Shown: positions 45,316 to 56,970, counted from the stretch's first letter. The stretch: 64,000 nucleotides of DNA from Halocaridina rubra (GCA_037179515.1 JAXCGZ010017015.1:1-64000); one strand, 5' to 3'. The notes: generated by a model from the letters alone, not told the origin. Program-made: numbers and translations.

Positions 45316-46450
45316 TAGACTATTCATGTAGTTGTTTGTTGCTAGTCTGATTATGGAGCTAGCAACATGAAGGGCATTGAGATCTTCGCTGGATGTTGTG
45401 GGGACACCAGTTTTCCTCGAATTTCTGAAAAGGAATCAAATTCGAGGATGTAGTGGAGCAGTGGATGTGGTGAGCCTACCTGGCAGAAGGTTCATTCCCT
45501 GATGATATCATCCACTATTCGCCAGGTGCACTTGTACCCAAGTCTCAGACGGTACACATTGACCGCCGTGCTTCATCAAAAGTTCTTAGGCGGGGTGATT
45601 CGGTGAAGATCAGTGGTGGCTTTATACCACCAGGTGGAGGGGGAGCCAATGTACATGCACAGGTTGTGCTTAGTTATTAAGAAGTTAAGGAGTGACTTGG
45701 TGGCTTTGTTTTTTATCTGTTGAATCCCAGGAGGCAGTGATATTTGGATTTCTGCTCTAAGAGTGGCTTGTTTTGTGGCTTGATCGGCTTCCTCATTTCC
45801 CTTGATGCCGGCGTGGCTGGGAATCCAGACAAGAGTGATGGCTTTTACAAGGCTGGTTGTCCTGTGGTAGTGGCTGAGGATGGTGGTGATGATACGTACA
45901 TTGTTTCTGAGGAGTGGCTTCTTGATGGCCTGTAAGGCGCCTTTAGAGTCAGAGAGAATTAGGGCATTGTCAGCTCCTTGCTGGATGAAGAAGTCGAGGG
46001 CATTGGCTATGGCAACAAGCTCAGTCTGGAGCGATGAGCAGGAGTATGACAGTCTCCAGGATAGGACGCGGTTTCCAGTGGTGAAGGCAGCGGCTGAGGC
46101 TCCAGTTTCTTGATTTACTGAACCGTCATTGTAAAAGACTTAAGAGTTCAGCTTGTTCCACCTCTGAATTTTGTCCTTGTATATGTTTTTAAGGACAAGC
46201 GGGTTTACCAAGCTTTTGGGGTTGTCAGGGAGCTCGATCTTTATGTCGAGTGGTTGGTCATTCCATGGGGGTGGAAGAGGAGTGTCCTGTATCTTGGCTA
46301 GGATGTTCTACCTGACTGGCAATGCTTGCAGGCTAGCACAGACCTTGGCAGCCCAGGTTCTAGGATGGTGGTCGGGGTGGTGATTGAGAGCTAGATGGAG
46401 ATTTGTGCCAGCGAGGCATTTATGATGGGCAGTGGTGGTTTTGGCCATAA
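45316..46450 (-). pseudogene. I-type LINE ORF2 C-terminus: RNase H and cysteine/histidine end
   Basis: Reading the minus strand gives DGSVNQETGASAA (about 46110), LQTELVAIANALDFF, LSDSKGALQAI and WIPSHAGIKGNEEADQ (about 45810): the D-E-D-H pattern of a LINE RNase H. After it, towards 45400, comes LRLGYKCTWRI...PLLHYILE, the typical C-terminal zf-RVT-like end with decayed cysteines. Stops near 46140 and 46310 interrupt it. The frame continues beyond the Gmr-2 insertion. Confidence 0.75.
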
Positions 46451-46524
46451 AGAGGGTCAGTCTTTACTGAGCTCTGAGTTTGTGGCATGAGTCCCGATTC
46501 CATCTGGATGTTTTCTCTCTTGGT

Positions 46525-47867
46525 TCACATGGGGGCTCCTAGCATGGCACTCATGACGTTGCTTTGAACGACTTCTATCTTGTCCCACTGTTGGTCTTTT
46601 AGTAGCCAGAGTGTGGGACAAGCATAGTCTATGATGCTGCATGTGGCTTGTACATAGAAGCTTTTGAGGACATTAAATAATGCACCATCGTAAAAGCCCG
46701 ACATCCGACGAATGACTGCTTGTTGCTGGCTGCATTTGTAGTGCAAGTGTTGAATTTCAGGTCCAAAGGTTAGTTTGCCATCGATGATTACACCCAGGTA
46801 TTGGTGCTTGGTAACCCAATCCACAGGCTCGTTACCTATGACCAGATTAGTGTCTGGTCTCCACTGGTGGATGGGAAGGGCCTTGGTTTTGCGGGTATTG
46901 ATATTAACTCTGAGGGAGATGGAGGCTTGGTGAATCCTGGTGAAGCAGCGCTGTGTCTTGCTGGAGTTTCTGTCGCCTATTGTGACGAGGGCAAAGTCAT
47001 CCACATAATTGAAGAGTTTGGCTCCATATGGTAGTACGATGTCCATGAGTTTTTCCATGAGACAATTAAAGAGGAAGGGGCTAAGGATTCCACCTTGGGG
47101 GTCCCATTTTCATGGTTTTTGTAGGTGGAGTAGTGCCCTTCTACTTTGACTCGTGCACTACGGTTTTGTAGACTCTGCTTGATCCATGAGAGAAGGTTAC
47201 CTTTGATCTGCTTTGCGATGAGAGCTAAGAGTATCGCTGGCACATTGGCTAGTTCAAAGGCCTTCTCTGGGTCTAGGAAAACGATGTATCCACGGCAGTT
47301 GTTGATATATGATAGCATGGAGGCTATGCATTCTGAGGTGCCTAAGCCAGGCTGCTAGGCAAACATGTTTTCTGGCAAGGGTGGGCATTTCCAGCGGACT
47401 CTGTTAAGTACCATCTTTTCTGCCGTCATGCTCAGGCAGCTTAGGAGGGAGATGGGTCGAGGGTTGTCAGGGTCCTGTGGTTTTGGGATGAGCTGAATGT
47501 CTGCTCTGTTCCATGAGGCTGGTCTGATTTTTTGTATGTATGTTGAATTGATCAGAGAGAGAAGGGCAAGCTCCCCTTGGGGCCCCATATTTTGAATCAT
47601 TGTGTGTGTGATTCTGTCAGCACCTGGGGCTGTGTTCTTAGAGCTTTTGCTTACTCTTAGTAGCTCAGTCAGAGAGAAGGGGGCATCTGTTTCATCTTCA
47701 GTGTTGATGGCCTCTTCTATTTCTTCCCATCTTGCCATAGTGAGTTGTTCTGGTGGTGATGGGGAGCTGGTTGGAGCTTGCTCTATCTGCAAATTTGATG
47801 GAGAGTTCTTCTGCTGCCCTGCTAGGATTCCTGTGGGAGATGATTTTAGAAGGTTTACCTTTAGCAA
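46525..47867 (-). pseudogene. I-type LINE ORF2 reverse transcriptase, broken
   Basis: Frames 47355-47867 (APGADRITHTMIQNMG, IQLIPKPQDPDNPRPISLLS), 46977-47318 (YIVFLDPEKAFELAN, with D retained) and 46525-47058 (active site FNYVDDFALV, then HQYLGVIIDGKLTF). These are the RT fingers, palm and thumb in order. A stop at about 47356 and a shift near 47090 separate the parts. Confidence 0.82.
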
Positions 47868-48951
47868 AGGAATTAATGCTCCTCCACATCTGGCCCATAG
47901 AGGTGTGAGAATCTAGGGTGGAAAACCACTCTAGCCATTTTTTCCTCTTAATGTTGCGTATCTCTTCATGGACATGTTCTTTGACTGCCTGGAGAGTGCG
48001 GTAGGAGTCTTCAGTGCGACGTTTCCTGTGCATTTTCCGGATGACGTTGAGTCGGTGATTGAGTTCTTTAACTCTGTCACAGTAGTACCATCTGTCCTGA
48101 TGAGTGGTGTGTTGTGGTTTACAGAGAGGCATGGAGGAGTTTGCAGCACCTTGCAGGGCATTGACTAGCTTGGCCTCTGCTTGGTCGATGTCTTCGGATG
48201 GTGTGTAGGCTGAAAACCAATTGCTGAGGTGCTCCTGGAATCAGCCCCAGTCAGCCTTCTTGAAATTCCATCGAGGGGGAGGAGCAGGGATTTGGAAAAT
48301 TTCAGGAATTGGCAGCGTGAGATGGATCCCGTAGTAGTTGCTTGTGACCAGGGGATGAACTCTCCATGTGGCATCTTGCCTTGGAGAGTTGGAGACAAAG
48401 GTGAGGTCCAGTATTCCACCTCTGTCATGAGTTGGCTCATGATTGTTGAGAAGGGAGAGGTCTTCTTGGTGATCCAGCAGGCTCAAGATGTGTCTGCCTG
48501 CAGCACAGGAGCGCTCATACCTAAATCTTTGATAATGCACATTTAAGTCACCTCCTATTACCAAGTCACAATGACTGGCTAGCCCAAAGAGGGTAGTAAG
48601 GTCTAAGCAGCTATCGTGTTGTCTGTAAATGTTGTACAGATCTATGCAGCTGCCCTGAAGTTTGATGTTAACAGTGAGGACGTGGACATCTTTGCTGCAG
48701 AAGACTGGTCGGGTTATTTCCTTGGCTAACAGGTTTTTCTTGATGAAGGTGGCGCTGCCTCTGTTCTCCCCTGGAGACCAGTGCTGGTAGAATCCTTTGT
48801 ATCCTGAGATTTTTGGAGTGTTTTGCTCTGCGCACAGGGTTTCTTGAACCATGATGACATCTATGTTGTCAGCCTTGGCAATGCCTTCAAGATGTTGTAC
48901 CTTGTGTGTGAGACCCTGGGCGTTCCAGTGTAGGATCCCGAGATTAGACAT
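47868..48951 (-). pseudogene. I-type LINE ORF2 start: APE-type endonuclease and linker
   Basis: ATG at 48951: MSNLGILHWNAQGLTHKVQH, then MVQETLC, RGSATFIKK, YNIYRQHD, VIGGDLNVHYQRF and ILDLTFVSN, the motif order of apurinic-type LINE endonucleases. The S-D-H end reads VTSNYYGIHLTL, so the SDH motif has decayed. A TGA at 48241-48243 ends this frame. 47698-48132 continues the linker (RKKWLEWFSTLDSHTS). ORF2 starts inside the ORF1 stop. Confidence 0.82.
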
Positions 48952-50322
48952 TTTGATTATTTAAGGAGGTGGAGGTGGTAGGAGTGGTGGTTTGTTGAGG
49001 CTGATGGTGGGTTCTGGAGACGAGGGCTTGGGCAACGATGGAATGGGCTACTTCGATGACTTGATTGTAGGCATCTTGAGGAGAGGCTTCTGTTTCAAGG
49101 AGTCGGACGGCTGCCTGTATAGCTTGAGTAAGAATGTTGGTGAGCTCATTTACCGTGAAGAGGGTTTGTTGTTGGGAAGAGGAGGCAGAGGAAGGTGTCT
49201 GGATAGGCTGTTGAGGTGTGGGGGTATGGGATTTAAGTCTGAGGTCTCGGGACCTGGTGTGCTGAGCAGGTGTGTGTGTGTGGTCTGAGTGTTGCATGTG
49301 ACTGTATTGCGTGTTTGAGTGTTGCATGGGGTGGAGGTGTTGGTGTGAGTGTTGCATGAGGGATGGTGGGAGTGTGAGTGTTGTTTGGGGGGATGGTAGG
49401 AGTGTGAGTGTTGTGTGATGGGGTGGATGGAGTTGGTGTAGGGGTGGGAACTGTAGGAGGTGTGATCTGTGTTAGGAGCTGGCTTGGTGTTGTGTGATGG
49501 GTTTTGGGTGGGGAGGTTGGGTCTGAGTGAGGCAGGAAGGGGCCTTTGCCAAGGATTGGAGGTGGGGGGAGGAGCCGAGGTGAAGTTGGAGGTGGTGTGA
49601 TTGGTGGTAGGGGCAGAGGGAGGGAATCTTTGAGGAATCCTCTTCAGCCTTTATGGGCAGCGGTTGGTCCATGCGTGATGGTTTCCCACTGCAGATTGCA
49701 CATCTCTCTGGGAGATGGCAAGTATTTCTATGGTGCTCAAATCTTTGACACCGGAAACATCTTAGTGGTTCAGGAGTGTAGTCTCTTAAGTTGAATTTGC
49801 CCCAGATGCCGAGGTTTAATTGCGAAGGGGGTGGACCACAGATGTGGACCAGAACTTGTTTTGAGGGGACGGTTTGGCCCTCTATTTTGGAGGAGCAACG
49901 TGAGGCAGCAGTAATATACGTTTGTTTGGTTAGCAGGTCAACTGACCAAGCAACAGGGAAGCCAATGAGGATATATTTCCTTATTTTTGAGGCAGGGTCA
50001 TCTCTGCCAAGTGAGGTGAATTGAGGCTGCGGATCTTCTCTGCGGCTTCTGCTGAGGATGGGTGGATGATAAATTCACCCTGTACATTAGGCTTAATTTT
50101 GCAGCCAAACTCGGTGAGTTGGTCTTCCAACTCTCTAATTAGGTCATATGCCTCTTTAGTGGAAGGAGTCTGGACTTTAAACTTTGATTTGGGCTCTCTA
50201 TCGGTCTTTGGGGCTGGGGGGGGGAGTGGGGCAGCAGCACTCTCCTGGCTGCTGCCAGAGGCCGTCCTTGGCCTCTTCTTTCCTACAACCATCCACCCCT
50301 CTTGAGGGGGGTCGAGTTCCAT
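48944..50322 (-). pseudogene. I-type LINE ORF1, gag-like with zinc knuckle, broken
   Basis: ATG 50322 (MELDPPQEGWMVVGKKRPR), then a lysine/proline region and EAYDLIRELEDQLTEFGCKI. After a shift near 49985 the middle part reads to RCFRCQRFEHHRNTC (about 49735), a CX2CX4HX4C knuckle, and CAICSG. The C-terminal part is proline/glutamine/histidine-rich, with a histidine-rich repeat (MQHS, HTHTP) at 49260-49440, and ends NNQNV-stop at 48944. The ORF1 stop overlaps the ORF2 start by 8 bases (ATGTCTAA). Knuckled ORF1 proteins bind LINE RNA. Confidence 0.75.
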
Positions 50323-50379
50323 TCACCCCTCTGAGGGGGAGCAGGAGAAGCGGTAGAGGCCATGACTAACAACTAGTCA

Positions 50380-51296
50380 TGGAAATCCACAGATTTCACT
50401 AAGTATATTATATCAGTTGCACTGTTTGTCAATTTTGTTTAATGAAATATAGGGGCCTTGTGGCTGGATCACTTCACTTAATTGGAACACTACAACACTT
50501 TATCACTAAAATAGTCTTCTACCTTTCTTCTCAACTCTCGTGAGAGAGGGGAGTGCAAACAGAAAATATGCAATGGATCACCTCGGTTATGAGACACACC
50601 ACAAAGTATGCTCAGCACCAAGTGGTCTTTTTATTTCTCTTCCCAGCTCACTTAAGATCTCTTAAGAGAGGGAAAAGCAAACAGAATATAAATGCAAAAT
50701 TAAAATTTGAACAGTATGTATAAAATTATGGAACACACAATAATGTGTGTTCAACTAAACCAAAAGAAAACACAAAAGCACAAAAAATAAAACAAAACAA
50801 AGGCAATCTTTCTGTTTCTCTCTCTGGCACTCGTGAGAGAGGAAGAAAAGAAAACAGATACTTAGGTTCGGGTTTTTTTTTTTTTTTTTGTAGAAACTTC
50901 CACTTCGGATCGGGGAAGTAGTGGAGGAGGAGGAAATCACTTCACTGGTAGGAAAAGGCTTCAACTACCTATTGCAAAAGAGACAAAAACAAAGTAGAAA
51001 TTTGAATGCTTTCTATTTCTCTTTCTCTTCCTAACTCTTATAAAAGAGAGAGAAGAGCAGGCTGAATTATATAGGGTTATAGAGCGTACACAGTCACTTT
51101 TTTTCACTAAAGCAGAGAAGGAAACACAAACGGAATAAAAAAAAACAGTCTTTCTGTTCTTTCTTTGGCTCTCGTGAAAGAGAAAGAAAGTGAACAGAGA
51201 TACTTAGGCTCGTTTCTTGTAGAAACTTGGTCGGCTTCAGCTGCTGGCAGGGAGGATGATGAAGGTCCTATCACTACTGGAGCTGGAACCAGACTG
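50380..51296 (-). promoter_or_regulatory. 5' UTR of the I-type LINE with five hairpin-bearing repeats
   Basis: Related units near 50515-50575, 50630-50690, 50805-50870, 51005-51070 and 51148-51210 each pair a pyrimidine run and a purine run around a self-complementary CTCTCGTGAGAG-type core. The last two larger blocks repeat with about 343-365 bp spacing, including CAGAGATACTTAGG...GTAGAAACTT. Such 5' monomers often hold LINE promoters. No gene is seen here. Confidence 0.65.
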
Positions 51297-52000
51297 ATTG
51301 TCACCCTGTTTTCCTTCTGGTGGAGAATTCCAAACTCCTTATTGATATCTGCTAACCTGTACTGATCGTCGAACCAAGTGGATTGGAGCTGTACCTCTCA
51401 TGGATGTCACAACAAAAGCAACTGCCTATGCATTTCTCAGTAGATGGGTATCCAGATTTGATGTACCTTTCGTCATAACTGATAGAGGAGCCCTGTCTGA
51501 GTAAGAATTGTTTCAAGAACTATCCTCCTATGTAGGATTCCATCACCTGCAAACTACAGCTTATCATCCTCAGATAGCAAACTTGGCTTGATGCTCTCCC
51601 AGTTGTCCTCCTTGGTCTGCGCTTCATGCCATTATTTACTTTTCACCTTAGTAACTGGAAAACTGCCACTTAGTCCTAGTGATTTCTTTCTGAAGCCTCC
51701 TGTCCCATCAGGTTCTACAGTAGATTTTATAAAAATCTTTGTTAAATACATGAGAACAATTGCTATTACTCATTTATCAGACTCTTCAACAATGCCAAGT
51801 GTTCCAAAAATACTAGATGATTTATCCAGTGTACCGAAACTTTGGGTGCGATTGGATCATGTCAGTAAATCATTGGAAGCACCATATACACAGGTCCTTT
51901 CCAAGTGATTGAAAGACATGATAAATATTTTAAGATACAACTGCCTTTGGGAGCCTGATAAAGTATCTATAAACCAGCAAAATTACCTGAAGTACCATAT
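51297..52000 (+). pseudogene. pol: Gypsy-A integrase core and C-terminus
   Basis: Starts with the right target duplication ATTGTCACC. Reads YLLTCTDRRTKWIGAVPLMD (first catalytic D), WVSRFDVPFVITDRGALSE (second D), then a stop, GFHHLQTTAYHPQ, and the expected glutamate region is lost (IANLA-stop). From 51640 to 51960: LPPSPSDFF-like LPLSPSDFFLKP, LWVRLDHVSKSLEAPYT (the conserved 'VRVD.V.KPLEPPYTGP') and FKIQLPLG. It is cut at 52000 by CR1-5. Polarity and order agree with the other three Gypsy-A pieces. Confidence 0.8.
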
Positions 52001-53407
52001 AATTACCTAATTGTCCTTAAGCAAAAGAGCCCCATGCTCGTAACTTCCCGTCTCCTGGTCGGTTCCATGTTTTGTACTTAGTGATACTTATCATACTTGT
52101 CCTTAAAACTATGAATTGAGGTAGCATTAACTACCTCCTCACTTAGAAAATTCCAATCATCAACAAGTCTTACACTAAAAAATTACTTTCTTACATCATG
52201 CAAAAAAGTTTTCTAATGAAGCTTCAAACTATGACCTCTAGTTCTAGCACCAGCCATATCAATAGATCGATCCCTATCCACTCTGTCATAACCATGAAGG
52301 AATTTAAAAACCGTCACCATATCCCCCTCATTCTTCTAGCTTCGAGTGATGGTAAATGTAATTCCCTCAGCCTCTCCTCATAACTGAGATTGAGTATTTC
52401 TGACACCAGTTTCGAGGGATGTGTTTCAGCTTTTTCCAGCTTAACTATGTGCATTTTCAAGTGTGGTTTCCAAAAGGGGGCTGAATATTCAAGCTCTGGC
52501 CTCACATAGGTTACATAAATATTTCTGATCATTTCCTTGTCCATGTGCCTGAAGGCTACCATTACATTTGCTGAGAAAGCAAATGCTCCCTTTACTATGC
52601 CACTTATATGCATTTCTGGAGACAAATCTGCCACCAGTATGCTTACTCCTAGATCTCTCTCATTCTCTGTTTCTTGAAATTGCGCTTTCCTACACTTGTA
52701 TCCATTTTCATTACCTGAAAATTAGAAGTATTGAATTTCATTAGCCACTTTTCTGACCACTCATGAAGACTACTTAGGTCTTCTTGAAGTTCTCTACCAT
52801 TGTTCTTATCTCTTACTTATTTCACAATTTTTGCATCATCTGCAAACATATTCATGAACGAATTTACAAGGAACAACAGTGACCCTAAAACTGAACCCTG
52901 TGGAACTCCACCACTAATTTTTTTTCCTTTCTGACACTGAGTGTCTTACTCTAATCCTCTGTCCCCTCCCTTCTAAGTACTTTTTATCCATTCCAAGACA
53001 TTTCCACCTATTCTCACTATTCCTTGCAGCTTCTTAATAAGTCTCCCATGTGGGACTGCATCAAATGCCTTCTGAAAGTCTAGGAATGTGCAATCTGACC
53101 AACACTCTCTTTCCTGTAAGATTCGGCTTACCTCATAATAAAATTTTAATAAGTTTATTACTGTTGATTTACCTTCTCTGAAGCCATGTTGTCTCACTGA
53201 CAAAAAGTTGAAGGATTCCAAGTGAAGAGAGATGTGTTTTCTTAGTAGTTTCTCCATAACTTTGCAAAGTATGCTGGTCAAGGAAACAGGTCTGTTGTTT
53301 AGAGCTGCATCCCTCCTTCCCTTTTTGAAGATATGTACCACGTTCACTTGTTTTCAGCATCTTGGAATCTCCCCACATTCCAGCATCTTTTCAAATATGA
53401 TACATAG
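52001..53407 (-). mobile_element. CR1-5 LINE fragment
   Basis: Minus strand. 3' tail CAATTAGGTAATT at 52001. Frames 52314-52634 (C-terminal, VRPELEYSAPFWKPHL) and 52973-53347 (RT: IFKKGRRDAALNNRPVSLTS, FREGKSTVINLLKF, FLDFQKAFDAVPHG), with deletions around 52690 and 52870. Cut at 53407 in the RT N-terminal area by the Gypsy-C LTR. Confidence 0.82.
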
Positions 53408-53808
53408 TGTTATGATTACTACCTGGAATAATGAGTAGAGATTGTAGAGCTCTGTGAAACCCTATACGTTTGCATGAAGTGTAGTCATCATATTACATAT
53501 CCCATCCTCATCATTATGGTTACAGAGATGAAGTGGGGTGGATATGTATACACAACTATAATGTAACTGCTTTATTTCGTTGACACCATTTGTAGACAGA
53601 GTATAAATTCTAAAACTGAACTAATACACAAAAAATTACATAAGAACAAAAAAGACTTAATACCCACTGATATTGGATAATACTGAAACCCTTGTACGAA
53701 GGATCAAAACACGTTTTTTATGGTTGTCAAATCTAAATGATAGAAAATGCTTTCTGAGTGTACAACAGAAAACTTAGCTCTAGTTAATTGGGTATCTTAG
53801 ACACAACA
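53408..53808 (-). repeat. Gypsy-C 3' LTR, about 401 bp
   Basis: Terminal TGTT...AACA and the adjacent purine tract (53809-53826, plus strand CTTCCTTCCCCCTT) define it. No second LTR is in the window. Confidence 0.7.
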
Positions 53809-53826
53809 CTTCCTTCCCCCTTAAAA

Positions 53827-54227
53827 GAGTTTTGAGTCATGGCGCTTTTACCTTTAGCATGAATAGGTATGCAAAATATATCTTGTCATAATATCTATAA
53901 TATCATAATATCATGCATACTTACAAATCAAATTTCTTAGGAGCTATTCACCTGGTTGCCCTATCAGGAAGCCTCCTGTTTGCAACTGGACTCTGGGGTA
54001 AAGGCACTGTTAATAAGTCTGCTCAGTATAAAACCTCTGTGTTCGCGGTTGGATCCGCTGCAATGCTGGGATGAAAAGTTTGTTCAGTGGCTGGTTCCGC
54101 TGCAGTTCTGGGATGAAGAGTTTGTTCAGTATAAGAGTGATCTGCTGAGAGGTAGTGCCTATTGTTAGACCCAGAAGGCATTAGCTGATAAGTTTGTCTC
54201 TTCATTACATTCCCATGTACTCAAACA
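53827..54227 (-). other. Gypsy-C stretch between integrase and LTR, with 41-42 bp tandem repeats
   Basis: Units start at 54041, 54082 and (partial) 54124. On the minus strand they encode EQT(L/F)HP..AA(D/E)P-type repeats near the end of the polyprotein. The rest up to the purine tract shows no gene. Confidence 0.55.
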
Positions 54228-55305
54228 TCATAATGCATACTCCCATCCTTTCATGTAATTTCCCCAGGTACACACTTGTCTGGTGTTGTGTATGATCGTA
54301 CAAGTACTGGAGATGAATGTTGAAAGTGTTGTATTTCCTTTTTTGTGTTGTAATTGTGTCCAGCCTTTGTTCTGCTGATCACTAAGAAAATCAGGCAACA
54401 TAAGATATAACTTAGTCCTAATCCTCCTCCCCATCAACAAAACTGAAGGTGCCATACCCATACTTAATTGTGGAGTAGTTCGATAACTTAAGAGAAAATT
54501 ACTTTCTAGTAGGAACAGTAGTATGCAAGGCTTGTAACATTTCATGTTATGCTTAAAAGCCTGGACAAATCTTTCAGCCTTCCCATTTGTGGCAGAATTA
54601 TGCGGTGTACAAAAGGTGTGTAGAATACCATTTACATCCAAACAATCTTTGAAATCCTGAGAAGAAAATTAAGGACCATTATCAATACTATGCACTCTTG
54701 CAGACAATGGACTGCAAAAAGGGCATTAGTGCTTTGGTAGTGCAAAGTGAGGTAGCTGACTGCACTGGAATGATCTCTGGCCATTTACTGTAAGCATAGA
54801 CAGCAATCAAGTAAGAATATCCAAGAAATGGGCCAGCAAAGTCAATGTATAGCTATTGCCAAGCATGTCTAGGATATTCCCAGAGGTGCAAACGTGCTGA
54901 TATTGGATTATTTTGATGGAAGTCATGCATTTTCGAACAGACATTTCAATGTTCTTGTCCATCCTTGGCCACCACATGCAACTTCTAGCTATTACTTTAG
55001 ATCTTACAATGCCTTGGTGATCCTCATGTAGGTCAGTGAGTACCTGTTCCTTAAGCTGCATAGGAACAACAACCCTGGAAACCGTAATATGCAATCCTGT
55101 CCCGTAGTAAGTTCAGACCATACTGTCACATATGGTTTACATTCATCCTTAGTCATTGTTGAGCCTCGACCAGTAAGTACATACTGAAGCACCTTGGACA
55201 ATAGAGGATCCTGTTGTGTGCATCTAGCTATATGTTTAGCTGTGATAGGTAAGTTGTAACTGTCTAACACCAAAATACTGACATCTTGACCTATAGGAGG
55301 TTTGT
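54228..55305 (-). pseudogene. pol: Gypsy-C integrase, broken
   Basis: Frame 55004-55273 gives TAKHIARCTQQDPLLSKVLQ and the start of the zinc-finger region. 54807-55094 gives LKEQVLTDLHEDHQGIVRSK and MWWPRMDKNIE, the HH part, but the CC pair is decayed (KCMTSIKI). 54228-54641 has the core end: FCTPHNSATNGKAERFVQAF with the third catalytic E, FLLSYRTTPQ and PSVLLMGRRIRT. A region near 54650-54800 with DNG-like sequence is interrupted. Typical of gypsy integrases, inactive here. Confidence 0.78.
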
Positions 55306-55310
55306 CTACA

Positions 55311-55467
55311 TAATTACCTAATCGTGCTTACGGGAAAGAGCCCAATCTCGTAACTCCTTGTCTCCTAGTCGGAGCCATTCTGTACTTAGTGATACTTATC
55401 ATACTTGTCCTTAAAACTATGGATTGAGTTAACATTAACTACTTCCTAGCTTAGCGAATTCCAATTT
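55311..55467 (-). mobile_element. CR1-6a: short CR1 3' end, minus orientation
   Basis: Tail TAATTACCTAATCGTG and 3' UTR text, stopping at CCAATTT. It abuts an opposite-orientation CR1 at an A-run. Confidence 0.75.
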
Positions 55468-56970
55468 AAAAAAAAAATGCAAACTCAATATCAGTGGCAC
55501 TGGGTATCATATTTAAAAAGTCACTGGAGTCAGGGGAGATTCCAAGATGCTGAAAACAAGCAAATGTAATACCTATCTTCAAAAAGGGAAGGAGGGATAC
55601 GGCTCTGAACTATAGACCAGTTTCCTTGACCAGCATAGTTTGCAAAGTAATGGAGAAACTACTAAGGAAACATATCTCTCTTCACTTGGAACCCTTCAAC
55701 TTTTTGTCAGTGAGGCAACATGACTTCAGAGAAGGTAGATCAACAGTAACAAACTTATTAGAATTTTATTATGAGGTAAGCCGAATCTTACAGGAAAGAG
55801 AGGGCTGGGCAGATTGCATATTCCTAGACTTCCAGAAAGCGTTTGACACTGTTCCACATGGGAGACTTATTAGGAAGCTGCAAGCAATGGCCAGAATAGG
55901 TGGAAATGTCTTGGAATGGATAAAAACTTACTTAGAAGGAAGGGAACAGACGGTTAGAGTAAGACACTCAGTGTCTGAATGGAAGAATAAGTAGTGGAGT
56001 TCCACAGTGTTCAGTTTTAGGGCAACTTCTATTCCTTGTATATGTAAATGACCTACCAGAGTCTGTAAATTCATTCATGAATATGTTTTCAGATGATGCA
56101 AAGCTTGTGAAGAAAGTAGGAAACGAGAACAATGGTAGAGAACTTCAGGAAGATCTAAATAGTCTGCATGAGTGGTCAGAAAAGTGGCTAATGAAATTCA
56201 ATACTTCAAAATGTAAGGTAATGAGAATGGGTACAAGTGCAAGAAGGCCCAACCCTGACTACTCTGTGGCTGGAGTACAACTTCAAGAGACAGAAAATGA
56301 GAGAGATCTAGGAGTAAACATACTTGTAGATTTGTCTCCAGAAATACATATACAGGGCATAGTAAGGGCAGCATATGCATTCTTATCAAATGTAAGGGTA
56401 GCCTTCAAGCACATGGACAAGGAAATGTTCAGAAATATTTATGTAACCTATGTGAGGCCAAAACTCGAATACACACCGCCCTTTTGGAATCCGCACTTGA
56501 AAAAGCACATAGCTAAGCTTGAAAAAGTTCAAAGACATGCCACGAAACTGGTAGCAGAAATACGCAATCTCAGTTATGATAAGAGGCTGAGGGAATTAGA
56601 CTTACCATCACTCGAAGCTAGAAGATTGAGGGGGATATGGTGACAGTCTTTAAATTCCTTCGTGGTTATGATAGAGTGGATAGGGATCAATATTTTGATA
56701 TGGCTGGCTCTAGAACTAGAGGTCATAGTTTGAAGCTTCGTTAGAAAACTTCTTTGCAGGATGTAAGGAAATGCTTTTTCAGTGTAAGAGTAGCTGATAA
56801 TTGGAATTGGCTAAGCGAGGAGGTAGTTAATGCTATCTCAATCCATAGTTTTAAGGACAGGTATGATAAGTATCACTAAGTACAAAATGGAACCGATCAA
56901 GAGACGGGAAGATACGAGCTTTGGGCTCTTTCCCGTAAACACAATTAGGTAATTACAATTAGGGAATTAC
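55468..56970 (+). mobile_element. CR1-6b LINE fragment, plus orientation
   Basis: Begins in the RT N-terminal region (ANSISVAL equivalent) and runs to a normal 3' tail (ACACAATTAGGTAATTACAATTAGG). Frames 55626-55994 (EKLLRKHISLHLEPFNFLSV, FLDFQKAFDTVPHGRLI) and 56077-56643 (MFSDDAKLVKKVG active site, FNTSKCKVMRMG, C-terminal domain). Confidence 0.85.

Larger units (their letters stand above)
45316..51296 (-). mobile_element. I-type LINE, main part (5' UTR, ORF1, ORF2 with endonuclease, RT, RNase H)
   Basis: With 34540-34832 it is a full-length element of about 6.2 kb. It is inserted in Gypsy-A integrase with target duplication ATTGTCACC (34531-34539 and 51297-51305). The minus-strand 5' end is CAGTCTGG, like the initiator starts of I/jockey elements. 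Presence of APE endonuclease, RT and RNase H places it in the I superfamily. ORFs carry stops and shifts. Confidence 0.88.
53408..55310 (-). mobile_element. Gypsy-C: 3' part of another Ty3/gypsy element (integrase and 3' LTR)
   Basis: Minus strand. The 3' LTR, 53408-53808, starts TGTTGTGTCTAAG and ends ATCATAACA (TGTT...AACA). The polypurine tract AAGGGGGAAGGAAG lies just outside it. Upstream in element orientation are an integrase (54228-55305) and, at 55310, truncation by a CR1 3' end. The flanks allow no clear target duplication. The integrase resembles Mag/K02A2.6-type gypsy. Confidence 0.8.

Noticed and set aside
49546..50369. Plus-strand frames with Gly/Arg- or Val-rich translations
   Set aside because: They are antisense to the I-type LINE ORF1, whose knuckle and ORF1/ORF2 overlap define the coding strand.
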